A DNA stretch of 64,000 bases from NCBI GenBank assembly GCA_900322035.1, contig ONYL01000002.1, forward strand, positions 1-64,000, given 5' to 3'. The notes beneath the pieces are model-generated. The model searched no databases. It had not been told where the DNA came from and saw nothing but the letters and a program-made list of their open reading frames with translations. Position numbers and translations under genes: made by a program. Source of the DNA: an uncultured Prevotella sp. Its GTDB lineage: Bacteria > Bacteroidota > Bacteroidia > Bacteroidales > Bacteroidaceae. Within the stretch, counting starts at the first letter, position 1. Every line of letters starts with the position of its first letter. Shown here one piece after another: positions 36,247 through 43,429 of this stretch.

Positions 36247-37029
36247 TCAAGAAAGGTTCTCCACCCGGTTAGGATCGCGCACAATCACCGTGCCATTGGC
36301 CTGGTGAGTGGCGAGCACAAGCACCTCGGCAATTTGCACGTGCTCAGGGGCGTTGGCCGCGTAGAGTGCCACGTCGGCAATGTCGTCGCCTGTGAGAGGC
36401 TGGATACCTTTATATACATGGTCGGCCCTTTTCTCGTCGCCATGGAAGCGCACCTTGCTGAAATTGGTTTCTACGAGTCCGGGTTTGATGGTCGTCACTC
36501 GAACGGCAGACTCTGCGACATCGATGCGCAGGCCGTCGCCGAGTGCCTTCACGGCAGCCTTCGTGGCACAGTAGACATTTCCGCCCGCATAGGCTGCGTC
36601 GCCGGCCACACTGCCGATGTTGATCACATGACCATGATTGCGGGCCACCATACCCGGGACGATGAGCCGGGTCATGGTGAGCAGCCCCTTGATGTTGGTG
36701 TCGATCATCGTTGCCCAGTCGTCCTCGTCACCCTCGTATTCCTTTTCAAGGCCGAGTGCCAGTCCAGCGTTGTTGATGAGCACGTCTACCTTGTTCCACT
36801 CCTCGGGCAACGACGCTACAGCATCATGTGCGGCCTTACGGTCGCGCACGTCAAAGACGAGCGGCAACACCTCGGTTCCACCTGCTTCGAGTTCAGTTTT
36901 TAAAGCATTCAGTTTTTCCGTGTTGCGCCCAGTGACGATGAGCCGGTAGCCGCCGGCGGCAAACTTACGCGCACAAGCTGCACCGATGCCGCTTGTGGCG
37001 CCCGTAATCAAGACGATTTTCTTTTCCAT
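36247..37029 (-). CDS. SDR-family oxidoreductase (YdfG-like)
   Basis: A 260-residue short-chain dehydrogenase/reductase. Seen: the NADP-binding TGATSGIGAACARKFA motif with a following basic VTGRNTEKL (favouring NADP), VFDVRDR, LINNAGLALG, the catalytic Ser in IGSVAGDAAYAGG, YCATKAAVKALG (Tyr and Lys of YxxxK) and IKPGLVETNF. It resembles YdfG-type 3-hydroxy acid (serine) dehydrogenases, which oxidise hydroxy acids with NADP(+), but the exact substrate is not fixed. Single gene with a good terminator. Confidence 0.9.
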   Translation of the reverse strand: MEKKIVLITGATSGIGAACARKFAAGGYRLIVTGRNTEKLNALKTELEAGGTEVLPLVFDVRDRKAAHDAVASLPEEWNKVDVLINNAGLALGLEKEYEGDEDDWATMIDTNIKGLLTMTRLIVPGMVARNHGHVINIGSVAGDAAYAGGNVYCATKAAVKALGDGLRIDVAESAVRVTTIKPGLVETNFSKVRFHGDEKRADHVYKGIQPLTGDDIADVALYAANAPEHVQIAEVLVLATHQANGTVIVRDPNRVENLS

Positions 37030-37222
37030 TCTATTGTTGTTTTGGTTGACAGTTTCTTAGTCGGCAAGCCGAACTTGCATCTTCTGACAAATTTACGAAT
37101 AATTCCGCAAACCTGTAAAAGTTTCGGCAAAAAACGATTCTTCATGCTCCCAAAACGTTTCATCAGATGATATTTCTCCAATACCAACATCCTAAAATAT
37201 TCTTTAGATCACGTCGCAGACG

Positions 37223-37278
37223 GGTAGGAGGATAAAAAAACAGCAATATTAGGGAGCCTCCTACCGCGCAAGGCGCGG
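37223..37278. repeat. Two adjacent small hairpins left of the inverted-repeat element
   Basis: GGTAGGAGG (37223-37231) pairs with CCTCCTACC (37257-37265), and CCGCGC (37264-37269) pairs with GCGCGG (37273-37278). They lie just outside the left 23-bp inverted repeat and may belong to the same element. Confidence 0.55.
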
Positions 37279-37402
37279 ATATTCAGAAAATCGGCACAGC
37301 GGATATTTTCCGTGGATGGTGGAATCAGAAATTGAGGGTTTGTTTCCTCAAGAGGAATGAGAACAGACATTGACGTTTACTACCTTAAGATAGTAGGAAA
37401 AT

Positions 37403-37524
37403 CATGGTCAGGCTTTTGCTCCTTGGAGCAATGTGACAGAAGCTATGGGGTGGCCTTGGCGAGCAAGCTCGCAGGCGCCACCCCATAGCTTCTGTCACAC
37501 ACCATAGGTGTCAAGCCTGCCATG
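37403..37524 (+). repeat. Cloverleaf-like structure 1
   Basis: Outer stem: CATGGTCAGGCTT (37403-37415) with AAGCCTGCCATG (37513-37524), one bulge. Left arm: TTGCTCC-TT-GGAGCAA (37416-37431). Centre: a perfect 23-bp stem, 37432-37454 with 37477-37499, whose loop holds GCGAGC-AA-GCTCGC (37459-37472). Right arm: CACC-ATA-GGTG (37500-37510). Two small hairpins follow (GCTAAAGC and GCC-TTAT-GGC near 37531-37561). Confidence 0.8.
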
Positions 37525-37719
37525 AAGAAAATCGCTAAAGCGTAAAATTGCCTTATGGCATAAAATAGAGTAGCACAAGAGTTCGTTTGTAAGAAAAACA
37601 TAAAACCGATTTGTTCACGAAAATACAATCAAGTTTTTTTTAACTGCTTGTGGGAAGATTTAGGGGGGATGTGATATATTTTATGCACCTTAGTGCAATT
37701 TTATGCCCAAGCAATTTTC

Positions 37720-37849
37720 GTCATGGACGGGCTTTTCCCCGGTAGGGGTGGGGTTGAAGTTATGGGGGGTAGCCGTCGAGCTTGCTCGTAAGGCTATCCC
37801 CATAACTTCAACCCCATAGCACCATCGGCAGCTAAAGCCCGTCCGTGAC
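37720..37849 (-). repeat. Cloverleaf-like structure 2 (inverted homologue of structure 1)
   Basis: Outer stem: GTCATGGACGGGCTT (37720-37734) with AAGCCCGTCCGTGAC (37835-37849), one mismatch. Arm: CCCC-GGTA-GGGG (37737-37748). Centre: about 25-bp stem, 37749-37774 with 37792-37816 (one unpaired base), with loop CGAGC-TT-GCTCG (37777-37788), the reverse complement of loop 1. Other arm: weak, TAGC (37817-37820) with GCTA (37831-37834). The small hairpin TGCAC-CTTA-GTGCA (37684-37697) corresponds to the flanking hairpin of structure 1. Confidence 0.78.
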
Positions 37850-37862
37850 TATTTTCCTTACC

Positions 37863-37946
37863 TTTTGGGCTGAAAGGGTGACACTATTCCTTTTGGGGTG
37901 GAAGTATGACACTACATCTTTTAGGGTGATTGATGGTGGCACATTG
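37863..37946. repeat. 28-bp direct repeats (about 2.5 copies)
   Basis: Units start at 37863, 37891 and 37919; the first two share TTTTGGG, a TGRAAG core and TGACACTA; the third keeps only the first part. They lie inside the right half of the inverted-repeat element and have no counterpart in the left half. Confidence 0.65.
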
Positions 37947-38067
37947 GAGACATCACAGACAAGCAATCTCGGATTCCTCCAACCATCACCCACGGAAAAT
38001 ATCCGCTGTGCCAGAAAATCTGGGAAAATAATACAATGTTCCTTTCATCAGCTATTCACGCAGGCCC

Positions 38068-38155
38068 GCAGTTGGAAGCCCACCGGCTGCCATTTGGCTC
38101 CCCACTGGCCCCCACTTGGGAGCCCGTGGGGAGCCAGTTGGCAGCCGCCATCAGT
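38068..38155. repeat. 22-bp-period tandem array (array D, 4 units)
   Basis: Four units of exactly 22 bp start at 38068, 38090, 38112 and 38134. Shared pattern: CAGTTGG or CATTTGG or CACTTGG, then AGCCC or CTCCCC, then a GTGGG/CTGG tail. It lies just beyond the inverted-repeat element and 62 bp past the stop of the BASS-type transporter gene. Confidence 0.7.
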
Positions 38156-38216
38156 AGCCAGTCGCTCTCATACCGACAACTGATTCTGTGAGGATGGAGG
38201 GATAGCGGTCACAAAG

Positions 38217-39185
38217 TCAGACGAAGTGCTCCTCGCCTTTTTTTCTGCAAGACCAGATCTCTAAAGAGTTGATGAAGTTTTGCCAAACGATGTAGCAACC
38301 GGGGCCTACCGTGGAAAGCGGATTGAGGTAGGCCGCCGCAATCCAGATGGCAAAGGCCGTGTTTTTTTGTCCCAAAGCCTGCCCGGCCTCGACAGTAGCC
38401 TTGAAATAGTGGCCAATAAACCGGCCTGAGCCAAACTGGAAGAAACAGAGCAAGAGAGACAGAAAAGCAATGATCAAGATAAAGCCTATGGAGTTAGCGG
38501 CATGACAAATGTTCATCACCGTCGTACCTGTCACAATGGTGAGCGATACGCCCCACAAATAATAGCTCAAGTCCTTCACGCCGACAATGACTCGGTGGAG
38601 GCGATGGAAGAAGTGCTTCACTATGTAAGCCAAAGCCATAGGGATCAGCAGCACCGTACCCACGTCGGCAAGAATCTTGAACAGCGCTTCGGCAAAGGAG
38701 CGGTCGCCGGAAGGCTCTATCAAGGGGAAGCAGATGGGGATCAGAATGGCTGTGAGGAAGTTGCTCAGAAAGGTATAGGTCGTCATCTGCTCCAGACTGC
38801 CGCCTAATTTGGCCGTGACGACGGCCGCCGCTGCCGCACAAGGTCCGATGATGCAGGCCAAAATCGACTCCATGATGATCAGCGACTTACCGCTGAGATG
38901 AAAAAAGAGGACGAGTCCGACAATGACAAACACACAGACTGCCTGCTGCAGCAACACCCACCAATGCCACCTCACGGGCAAGAGCTTGTGGAAATCGATC
39001 TTGCAGAAGGTGACAAAGAGAATTCCAAACATGAACACGGGCATCACCGTCGGATTGTAGGGGGCATACCAGTCGGCAATGGGGGCCAGCGCCGGGACGT
39101 TGGCAAAAATCAGATAAATCACGGTACCCGTCAGCATGGACACTGGCAAGGTCCAATTTTTAATGAAACGGACGATTGTTCCCAT
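38217..39185 (-). CDS. BASS-type (bile acid:sodium symporter-like) inner-membrane transporter
   Basis: A 322-residue protein with about nine or ten hydrophobic segments (PVSMLTGTVIYLIFANVPAL, VMPVFMFGILFVTFC, WVLLQQAVCVFVIVGLVLFF, SILACIIGPCAAAAAVVTAKLGG, YTFLSNFLTAILIPICFPLI and others). The GPCAAAAAVVTAKLGG and QALGQKNTAFAIWIAAAYLNP stretches match the crossover helices of the BASS fold. It would move an organic anion with sodium; bile acid itself is not implied. Its promoter lies so close to the ATG that the mRNA would have almost no leader. The C-terminus is charged (RKKGEEHFV). Confidence 0.8.
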   Translation of the reverse strand: MGTIVRFIKNWTLPVSMLTGTVIYLIFANVPALAPIADWYAPYNPTVMPVFMFGILFVTFCKIDFHKLLPVRWHWWVLLQQAVCVFVIVGLVLFFHLSGKSLIIMESILACIIGPCAAAAAVVTAKLGGSLEQMTTYTFLSNFLTAILIPICFPLIEPSGDRSFAEALFKILADVGTVLLIPMALAYIVKHFFHRLHRVIVGVKDLSYYLWGVSLTIVTGTTVMNICHAANSIGFILIIAFLSLLLCFFQFGSGRFIGHYFKATVEAGQALGQKNTAFAIWIAAAYLNPLSTVGPGCYIVWQNFINSLEIWSCRKKGEEHFV

Positions 39186-39190
39186 GTTTG

Positions 39191-39221
39191 CAAAGTTAAC
39201 GGAAAATCACATAACGGCCAA
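39191..39221 (-). promoter_or_regulatory. Promoter of the BASS-type transporter gene
   Basis: On the minus strand TTG (39219-39221), 20 bp, then TAACTTTG (39191-39198). The ATG (39183-39185) starts 5 bases after the box, so the transcript would be leaderless or nearly so. Confidence 0.75.
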
Positions 39222-39274
39222 ATTTATCCAACGGGAAAATGAGCTCACCCACCGGAAGGAAAAACTGTGGTACG

Positions 39275-39311
39275 CAAAAAAGCCGTTCACTCCCTAAAGG
39301 AATGAACGGCT
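39275..39311 (-). terminator. Terminator of the small-peptide gene
   Basis: AGCCGTTCA (39281-39289) pairs with TGAACGGCT (39303-39311); on the minus strand a run of six T follows. Confidence 0.88.
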
Positions 39312-39331
39312 TTGTCGATCTATATCTGATT

Positions 39332-39397
39332 TTAAAACGCTTTCTTCATCATAACTTCCTCACTTGGAGCCTTCTTAGGCCCAAGCTTGAAGTCCAT
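39332..39397 (-). CDS. Possible second small peptide (21 residues)
   Basis: Directly after the 30-residue ORF, in the same transcript, an ATG at 39395-39397 opens MDFKLGPKKAPSEEVMMKKAF. It is basic and soluble. There is no strong RBS, only the 7-bp gap to the upstream stop. Could be translated by re-initiation or be chance. Confidence 0.3.
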   Translation of the reverse strand: MDFKLGPKKAPSEEVMMKKAF

Positions 39398-39404
39398 ACA
39401 GCGA

Positions 39405-39497
39405 TTACTTGCCCATTTCCATCTTGTGGCTTACATGAACAGCCTGAGCAATCATCACTGCGAGAATCATCATTGAAACTACTGTTGTCATCATCAT
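39405..39497 (-). CDS. Very small hydrophobic peptide (30 residues)
   Basis: Minus-strand ORF beginning MMMTTVVSMMILAVMIAQAV and ending in HVSHKMEMGK: one predicted membrane helix with a short polar tail. It sits in a complete transcription unit: promoter (39575-39605), leader of about 70 nt, a purine-rich RBS (AAAGGAT) before the triple ATG, and a strong terminator (39275-39311). Too short for usual gene calling. I recognise no family. It may be a small membrane peptide, or the transcript may act as an RNA. Confidence 0.5.
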   Translation of the reverse strand: MMMTTVVSMMILAVMIAQAVHVSHKMEMGK

Positions 39498-39574
39498 AAT
39501 TTTAATCCTTTCGTATTTACCGGAGTCTTTTCAGCGGACCCCTTTTTATTATCATTATCCTTTCTATTACAGTG

Positions 39575-39605
39575 CAAAGGTAATACCATTGCTCCAAACA
39601 TGCAA
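39575..39605 (-). promoter_or_regulatory. Promoter of the small-peptide gene
   Basis: On the minus strand TTG (39603-39605), 20 bp, then TACCTTTG (39575-39582): full Bacteroidetes promoter. Between it and the GH36 promoter (39606-39806) I see nothing else. Confidence 0.75.
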
Positions 39606-39806
39606 AGACCTGACGGTTTTTTACCTTTTGCTCTCCACTTTTCTTGCTTTATGTCAACTTACAACCGTTCAGGACGCGCAAATTGCACACACGGCATGGC
39701 AAAATGTCAGTTCGCTGACGGTTCTGTCAATAGGCAATCAGTTGTGAGAGTAAGGTGTGAGGTGAATTTATCAACAGTTGAAGATAGAAATCTGAGAAAT
39801 AATGCG

Positions 39807-39814
39807 TAACTTTG
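39807..39814 (+). promoter_or_regulatory. Candidate -7 element of the GH36-GH29-GH3 operon
   Basis: TAACTTTG matches TAnnTTTG, 20 bp before the ATG at 39835. It overlaps the longer in-frame ATG at 39802, which is therefore not the start. Confidence 0.6.
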
Positions 39815-39834
39815 CAAGTAAACCAGAAACTACA

Positions 39835-42018
39835 ATGAAAAGGCTATTGATTGCGTCTATCGCATCCTGCATAGCTCTCTCCATGCAGGCACAAAAAATT
39901 GTCCGCATATCTACAGACAACACCGACCTTGTGTATCAGGTCAATGAGCACAACAGAATCTATCAAGTCTACCTCGGCGACAAGCTTCTCAATCCGCAAG
40001 ACTACGGAAAGCTGAAGTGGAACGTGCGTCCCGGCAACGACGGATCGATGGGCATCCGCGGTCATGAAGCCTATCCGGCATCGGGAGGAGAGGACTTCTT
40101 CGAGCCCGCCGTCGCCATCACCCATGCCGACGGCAACCAGACCACCTACTTATATTATAAGTCGCATGAGCAGCGAAGCGTCAATGGAGGCACGGAGACG
40201 ATCATCCGACTGGCCGACGACAAATATAAGGACGAGGTGACCCTGCACTATGTGGCCTATCCCAAGGAGAATGTCATCAAGATGTGGAGCGAGATCACCA
40301 ACCGCGAGGGCAAGCCCGTCACGCTATGGCGCTACAACAGCGGCATGCTCTACTTCCGCGACAGCCATTATTTTCTGACCAACTACCACAGCGACTGGGC
40401 CTTTGAAGGCCAGCCCGAGACACAGGAACTCAAGACCGGCAAGAAGATCGTCGACACCAAGCTCGGCACGCGTGCCAACCTGCTCGCCGAACCCTTCTTC
40501 GAGTTGGATTTCGGACAGCCTGCACAGGAGAACTCTGGCCGGGTGTTGCTGGGCAATATCGGCTGGACAGGCAATTTCCAGTACACCTGCGAGGTAGACA
40601 ACACCCACACCCTGCGCCTTCTCCCCGGCATCAACCCCTACGCCTCCGACTATCAGCTGGCCTCCGGAGAAACGTTTCTCACCCCCGAATTCGTATTCAC
40701 GCTCAGCAACAAAGGCATCGGCCAAGCCAGCCGAAACCTGCAGGACTGGTGCCGGCGCTACGACCTTAAGGACGGTATGGGCGGAAGAATGACCCTGCTC
40801 AACAACTGGGAAAATACGGGATTCGACTTCAACCAGCAGACTTTGGCCGGCCTGATGAAAGATGCCAAGGATTTGGGTGTAGACATGTTTCTGCTCGACG
40901 ACGGATGGTTTGGCAATAAATATCCTCGCCAGAACGACCGTGCCGGACTCGGCGACTGGCAGGCCACTACCGACAAATTGCCCAAGGGCATTCCAGGCAT
41001 GGTGAGCGACGCCAAGACCGCCGGAGTGAAGTTCGGCATCTGGATAGAACCCGAGATGGTCAACCCCAAAAGCCAACTCTATGAGAAGCACCCCGACTGG
41101 GCCATCGAGCTGCCCAACCGCGACACCTACTACTACCGCAACCAACTGGTGCTCGACCTGAGCAATCCCGAGGTGCAGGACTTCGTGTTCGGTGTCATCG
41201 ACAAGATCATGACCGAGAATCCTGACGTAGCCTATATGAAATGGGATTGCAACAGTCCCATCACCAACATCTACTCCCACTACCTGGGCAAGAAACAGGG
41301 CAATCTCTATATCGATTATGTGCGCGGGCTCTACAAAGTGTTCCAGCGCGTCAGCGCGAAATATCCCAAGCTCGACATGATGCTCTGCTCAGGCGGTGGC
41401 GGACGCTGCGACTACGAAGCACTGAAATACTTCACCGAGTTCTGGTGCTCCGACGACACCGATCCCTTTGAGCGGCTCTACATACAATGGAGCATGTCGA
41501 AGTTCTTCCCCGCCAAGGCTATGGCTTCCCACGTGACCAATTGGAACAAAGGCACAAGTGTGAAATTCCGCTTCGATGTGTGCAGCATGGTGAAGCTCGG
41601 CTTCGACATCGACCTGAAATCTCTCTCTGCCGAAGACTATGCGTTCCTCCAAAATGCCGTTGCCCAATACAAGGCCGTGGAGAAGGTGATCTTCGACGGT
41701 GACCAATACCGTCTCGTTTCGCCCTACGAGACTGACCACGCCGCCCTCAACTACGTGAGCAAAGACAAGCGGCAGGCCTTGCTCTACACCTACAACCTGC
41801 ACCCGCGCTTCGGTGAAGGACCCGACAACGTGCGGCTGCAGGGACTCGACCCGACAGCCCAGTACACCATTGAGGAAATCTACCGGATGCCCGGCGACAA
41901 AGACAACTCGGAGTATGAGGGACAGACTTTCAGCGGCGACTTCCTGATGAAAGTGGGACTCAACGTGCTGAAACCCTGGGGCGGCTCCAGCCAAGTGTTC
42001 AAACTGACAGCAAAATAA
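39835..42018 (+). CDS. GH36 alpha-galactosidase, exported
   Basis: A 727-residue family 36 glycosidase removing terminal alpha-galactose (raffinose-type sugars, galactomannan or host glycans). Signal peptide MKRLLIASIASCIALSMQAQ. The N-terminal beta-supersandwich runs to about residue 310; the barrel shows LLNNWENTGFDFN, DMFLLDDGWFG, KFGIWIEPEMVNP, the nucleophile Asp471 in YMKWDCN, MLCSGGGGRCD and the acid/base Asp540 in WCSDDTDPFER; spacing of the two Asp fits the family. The upstream ATG (39802) was rejected because it lies in the promoter. First of a three-gene glycosidase operon; GH29 follows by 28 bp. Confidence 0.95.
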   Translation: MKRLLIASIASCIALSMQAQKIVRISTDNTDLVYQVNEHNRIYQVYLGDKLLNPQDYGKLKWNVRPGNDGSMGIRGHEAYPASGGEDFFEPAVAITHADGNQTTYLYYKSHEQRSVNGGTETIIRLADDKYKDEVTLHYVAYPKENVIKMWSEITNREGKPVTLWRYNSGMLYFRDSHYFLTNYHSDWAFEGQPETQELKTGKKIVDTKLGTRANLLAEPFFELDFGQPAQENSGRVLLGNIGWTGNFQYTCEVDNTHTLRLLPGINPYASDYQLASGETFLTPEFVFTLSNKGIGQASRNLQDWCRRYDLKDGMGGRMTLLNNWENTGFDFNQQTLAGLMKDAKDLGVDMFLLDDGWFGNKYPRQNDRAGLGDWQATTDKLPKGIPGMVSDAKTAGVKFGIWIEPEMVNPKSQLYEKHPDWAIELPNRDTYYYRNQLVLDLSNPEVQDFVFGVIDKIMTENPDVAYMKWDCNSPITNIYSHYLGKKQGNLYIDYVRGLYKVFQRVSAKYPKLDMMLCSGGGGRCDYEALKYFTEFWCSDDTDPFERLYIQWSMSKFFPAKAMASHVTNWNKGTSVKFRFDVCSMVKLGFDIDLKSLSAEDYAFLQNAVAQYKAVEKVIFDGDQYRLVSPYETDHAALNYVSKDKRQALLYTYNLHPRFGEGPDNVRLQGLDPTAQYTIEEIYRMPGDKDNSEYEGQTFSGDFLMKVGLNVLKPWGGSSQVFKLTAK

Positions 42019-42046
42019 TCATCCAACAACAAATAATATAAGATAA

Positions 42047-43429
42047 ATGAAAGTAAAACAATTTATCAAAGCTTTTACCTTCTTGGTTCTTGCGCTGAAC
42101 GTGGTTCAGGCAACGGCCCAGGACGAGAACAGCTACATTCACAAACAATCCGACGGTTATCAGTGGCCCACCGACAAAGCCGTCCTTCAGAATCTCGACA
42201 AATGGCAGGATCAGAAATTCGGAGTGCTGATGCATTGGGGACTCTATTCCGTTCCCGGCATCGTGGAGTCGTGGCAGATCTGCAATGAGGACTGGATCAC
42301 GCGACCCGCAGAATTCACCTACGAGGGCTACAAACAATGGTACTGGGGACTCAGCAACGTGTTCAACCCCACGAAGTTCGACCCCGACCAGTGGGCCCAG
42401 GCCATGAAAGATGCCGGTATGCGCTACATGATCTTCACCACCAAGCACCACGACGGATTCTGCCTTTTCGACAGCAAGTACACCGACTTCAGCATCGCTC
42501 ATGGACCTTTTGCCGACAATCCTAAAGCCGATGCCGCCAAATACGTGTTCCAGGCCTTCCGCGACAAAGGCTTCATGATCGGATGTTATTTCTCAAAGCC
42601 CGACTGGCATTGCAAGTGGTTCTGGAATCCCTACTACGCTACTCCCGACCGCATGCAGAACTATAAGCGCGACCAGCATCCTGACTGGTGGAAGAAATAC
42701 CAGAAGTTCACGCAAAACCAGCTCAATGAGCTCATGACACGCTATGGCAAGTTCGACATTCTATGGCTCGACGGCGGATGGATCCGTGGCGACGAGGTGG
42801 GACTCGACTCCGTTTTAGCCAAAGCGCGCAGTGGACAACAAAAGGGACTCATCTGTGTGGACCGCACCATCCAGGGACCTAACGAGAACTATCAAACTCC
42901 CGAACAGACCATTCCCGACCATCAGATCAACCATCCCTGGGAAAGTTGCATCACCTTCACCCACTCTTGGGGCTGGTTGGCCAATCCCGATTACAAGTCC
43001 ACCAACAAAGTGTTGGGGCTGTTGGCTGAGATCGTAGCCAAAGGCGGATGCATGGTGCTCGGAGTGGGACCGTCGCCGGAAGGACTGATTCCAACCGACG
43101 AAGTAGCCCGGCTGAAAGAAATCGGCGACTGGCTGCGCGTCAACGGTGAGGCGATCTACAGCACCCGCACGACAAAAAACTATCACCAGGGCCACACCTG
43201 GTTTACGGCCAACAAGAACGGCCGCACGCTCTATGCCATCTATGCCGTACCCGACAGCGAGCAAGTGCCGCAGACCATCACTTGGGAAGGCAACCTGCCC
43301 AAAGGAAAAGTGATTCTCATTGACGGCAATAAAGAACTCGACACCCAGATCAAAGGCAAACAAGTTACGGTGACGCTGCCCCAAGGAATGCCCAATCAGC
43401 CGGTGGCCCTTAAATTCGACGTGAAATGA
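42047..43429 (+). CDS. GH29 alpha-L-fucosidase, exported
   Basis: A 460-residue family 29 fucosidase. Signal peptide about 1-24 (ending QATAQ). The barrel has FGVLMHWGLYSVPG, MRYMIFTTKHHDGFCLFDSKYTDF, GCYFSKPDWH and the nucleophile Asp242 in FDILWLDGGW; WGWLANPDYKST and KGGCMVLGVGPSPEG are also typical. The C-terminal part (about 370-460) is a beta-sandwich. It releases terminal L-fucose. Its stop overlaps the GH3 start (ATGA), so the two are translationally coupled. Confidence 0.93.
   Translation: MKVKQFIKAFTFLVLALNVVQATAQDENSYIHKQSDGYQWPTDKAVLQNLDKWQDQKFGVLMHWGLYSVPGIVESWQICNEDWITRPAEFTYEGYKQWYWGLSNVFNPTKFDPDQWAQAMKDAGMRYMIFTTKHHDGFCLFDSKYTDFSIAHGPFADNPKADAAKYVFQAFRDKGFMIGCYFSKPDWHCKWFWNPYYATPDRMQNYKRDQHPDWWKKYQKFTQNQLNELMTRYGKFDILWLDGGWIRGDEVGLDSVLAKARSGQQKGLICVDRTIQGPNENYQTPEQTIPDHQINHPWESCITFTHSWGWLANPDYKSTNKVLGLLAEIVAKGGCMVLGVGPSPEGLIPTDEVARLKEIGDWLRVNGEAIYSTRTTKNYHQGHTWFTANKNGRTLYAIYAVPDSEQVPQTITWEGNLPKGKVILIDGNKELDTQIKGKQVTVTLPQGMPNQPVALKFDVK

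Larger units (their letters stand above)
37293..38012. mobile_element. About 720-bp non-coding element with 23-bp terminal inverted repeats
   Basis: 37293-37315 (beginning GGCACAGCGG) is the perfect reverse complement of 37990-38012, and similarity continues inward for about 30 bp (ATGGTGGAATCAGA against ATGGTTGGAGGAATCCGA). Between them lie two homologous, oppositely oriented multi-hairpin modules (37403-37565 and about 37683-37849). No convincing ORF exists inside; the longest is 61 codons and runs through a hairpin. This is the layout of a MITE-like non-autonomous element or a large palindromic structured unit. No transposase, no clear target duplication seen. The rest of 37030-38216 holds no gene. 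Confidence 0.65.

Noticed and set aside
37443..37628. 61-codon frame in the inverted-repeat element
   Set aside because: It runs through a perfect 23-bp hairpin, has no RBS and no recognisable features.
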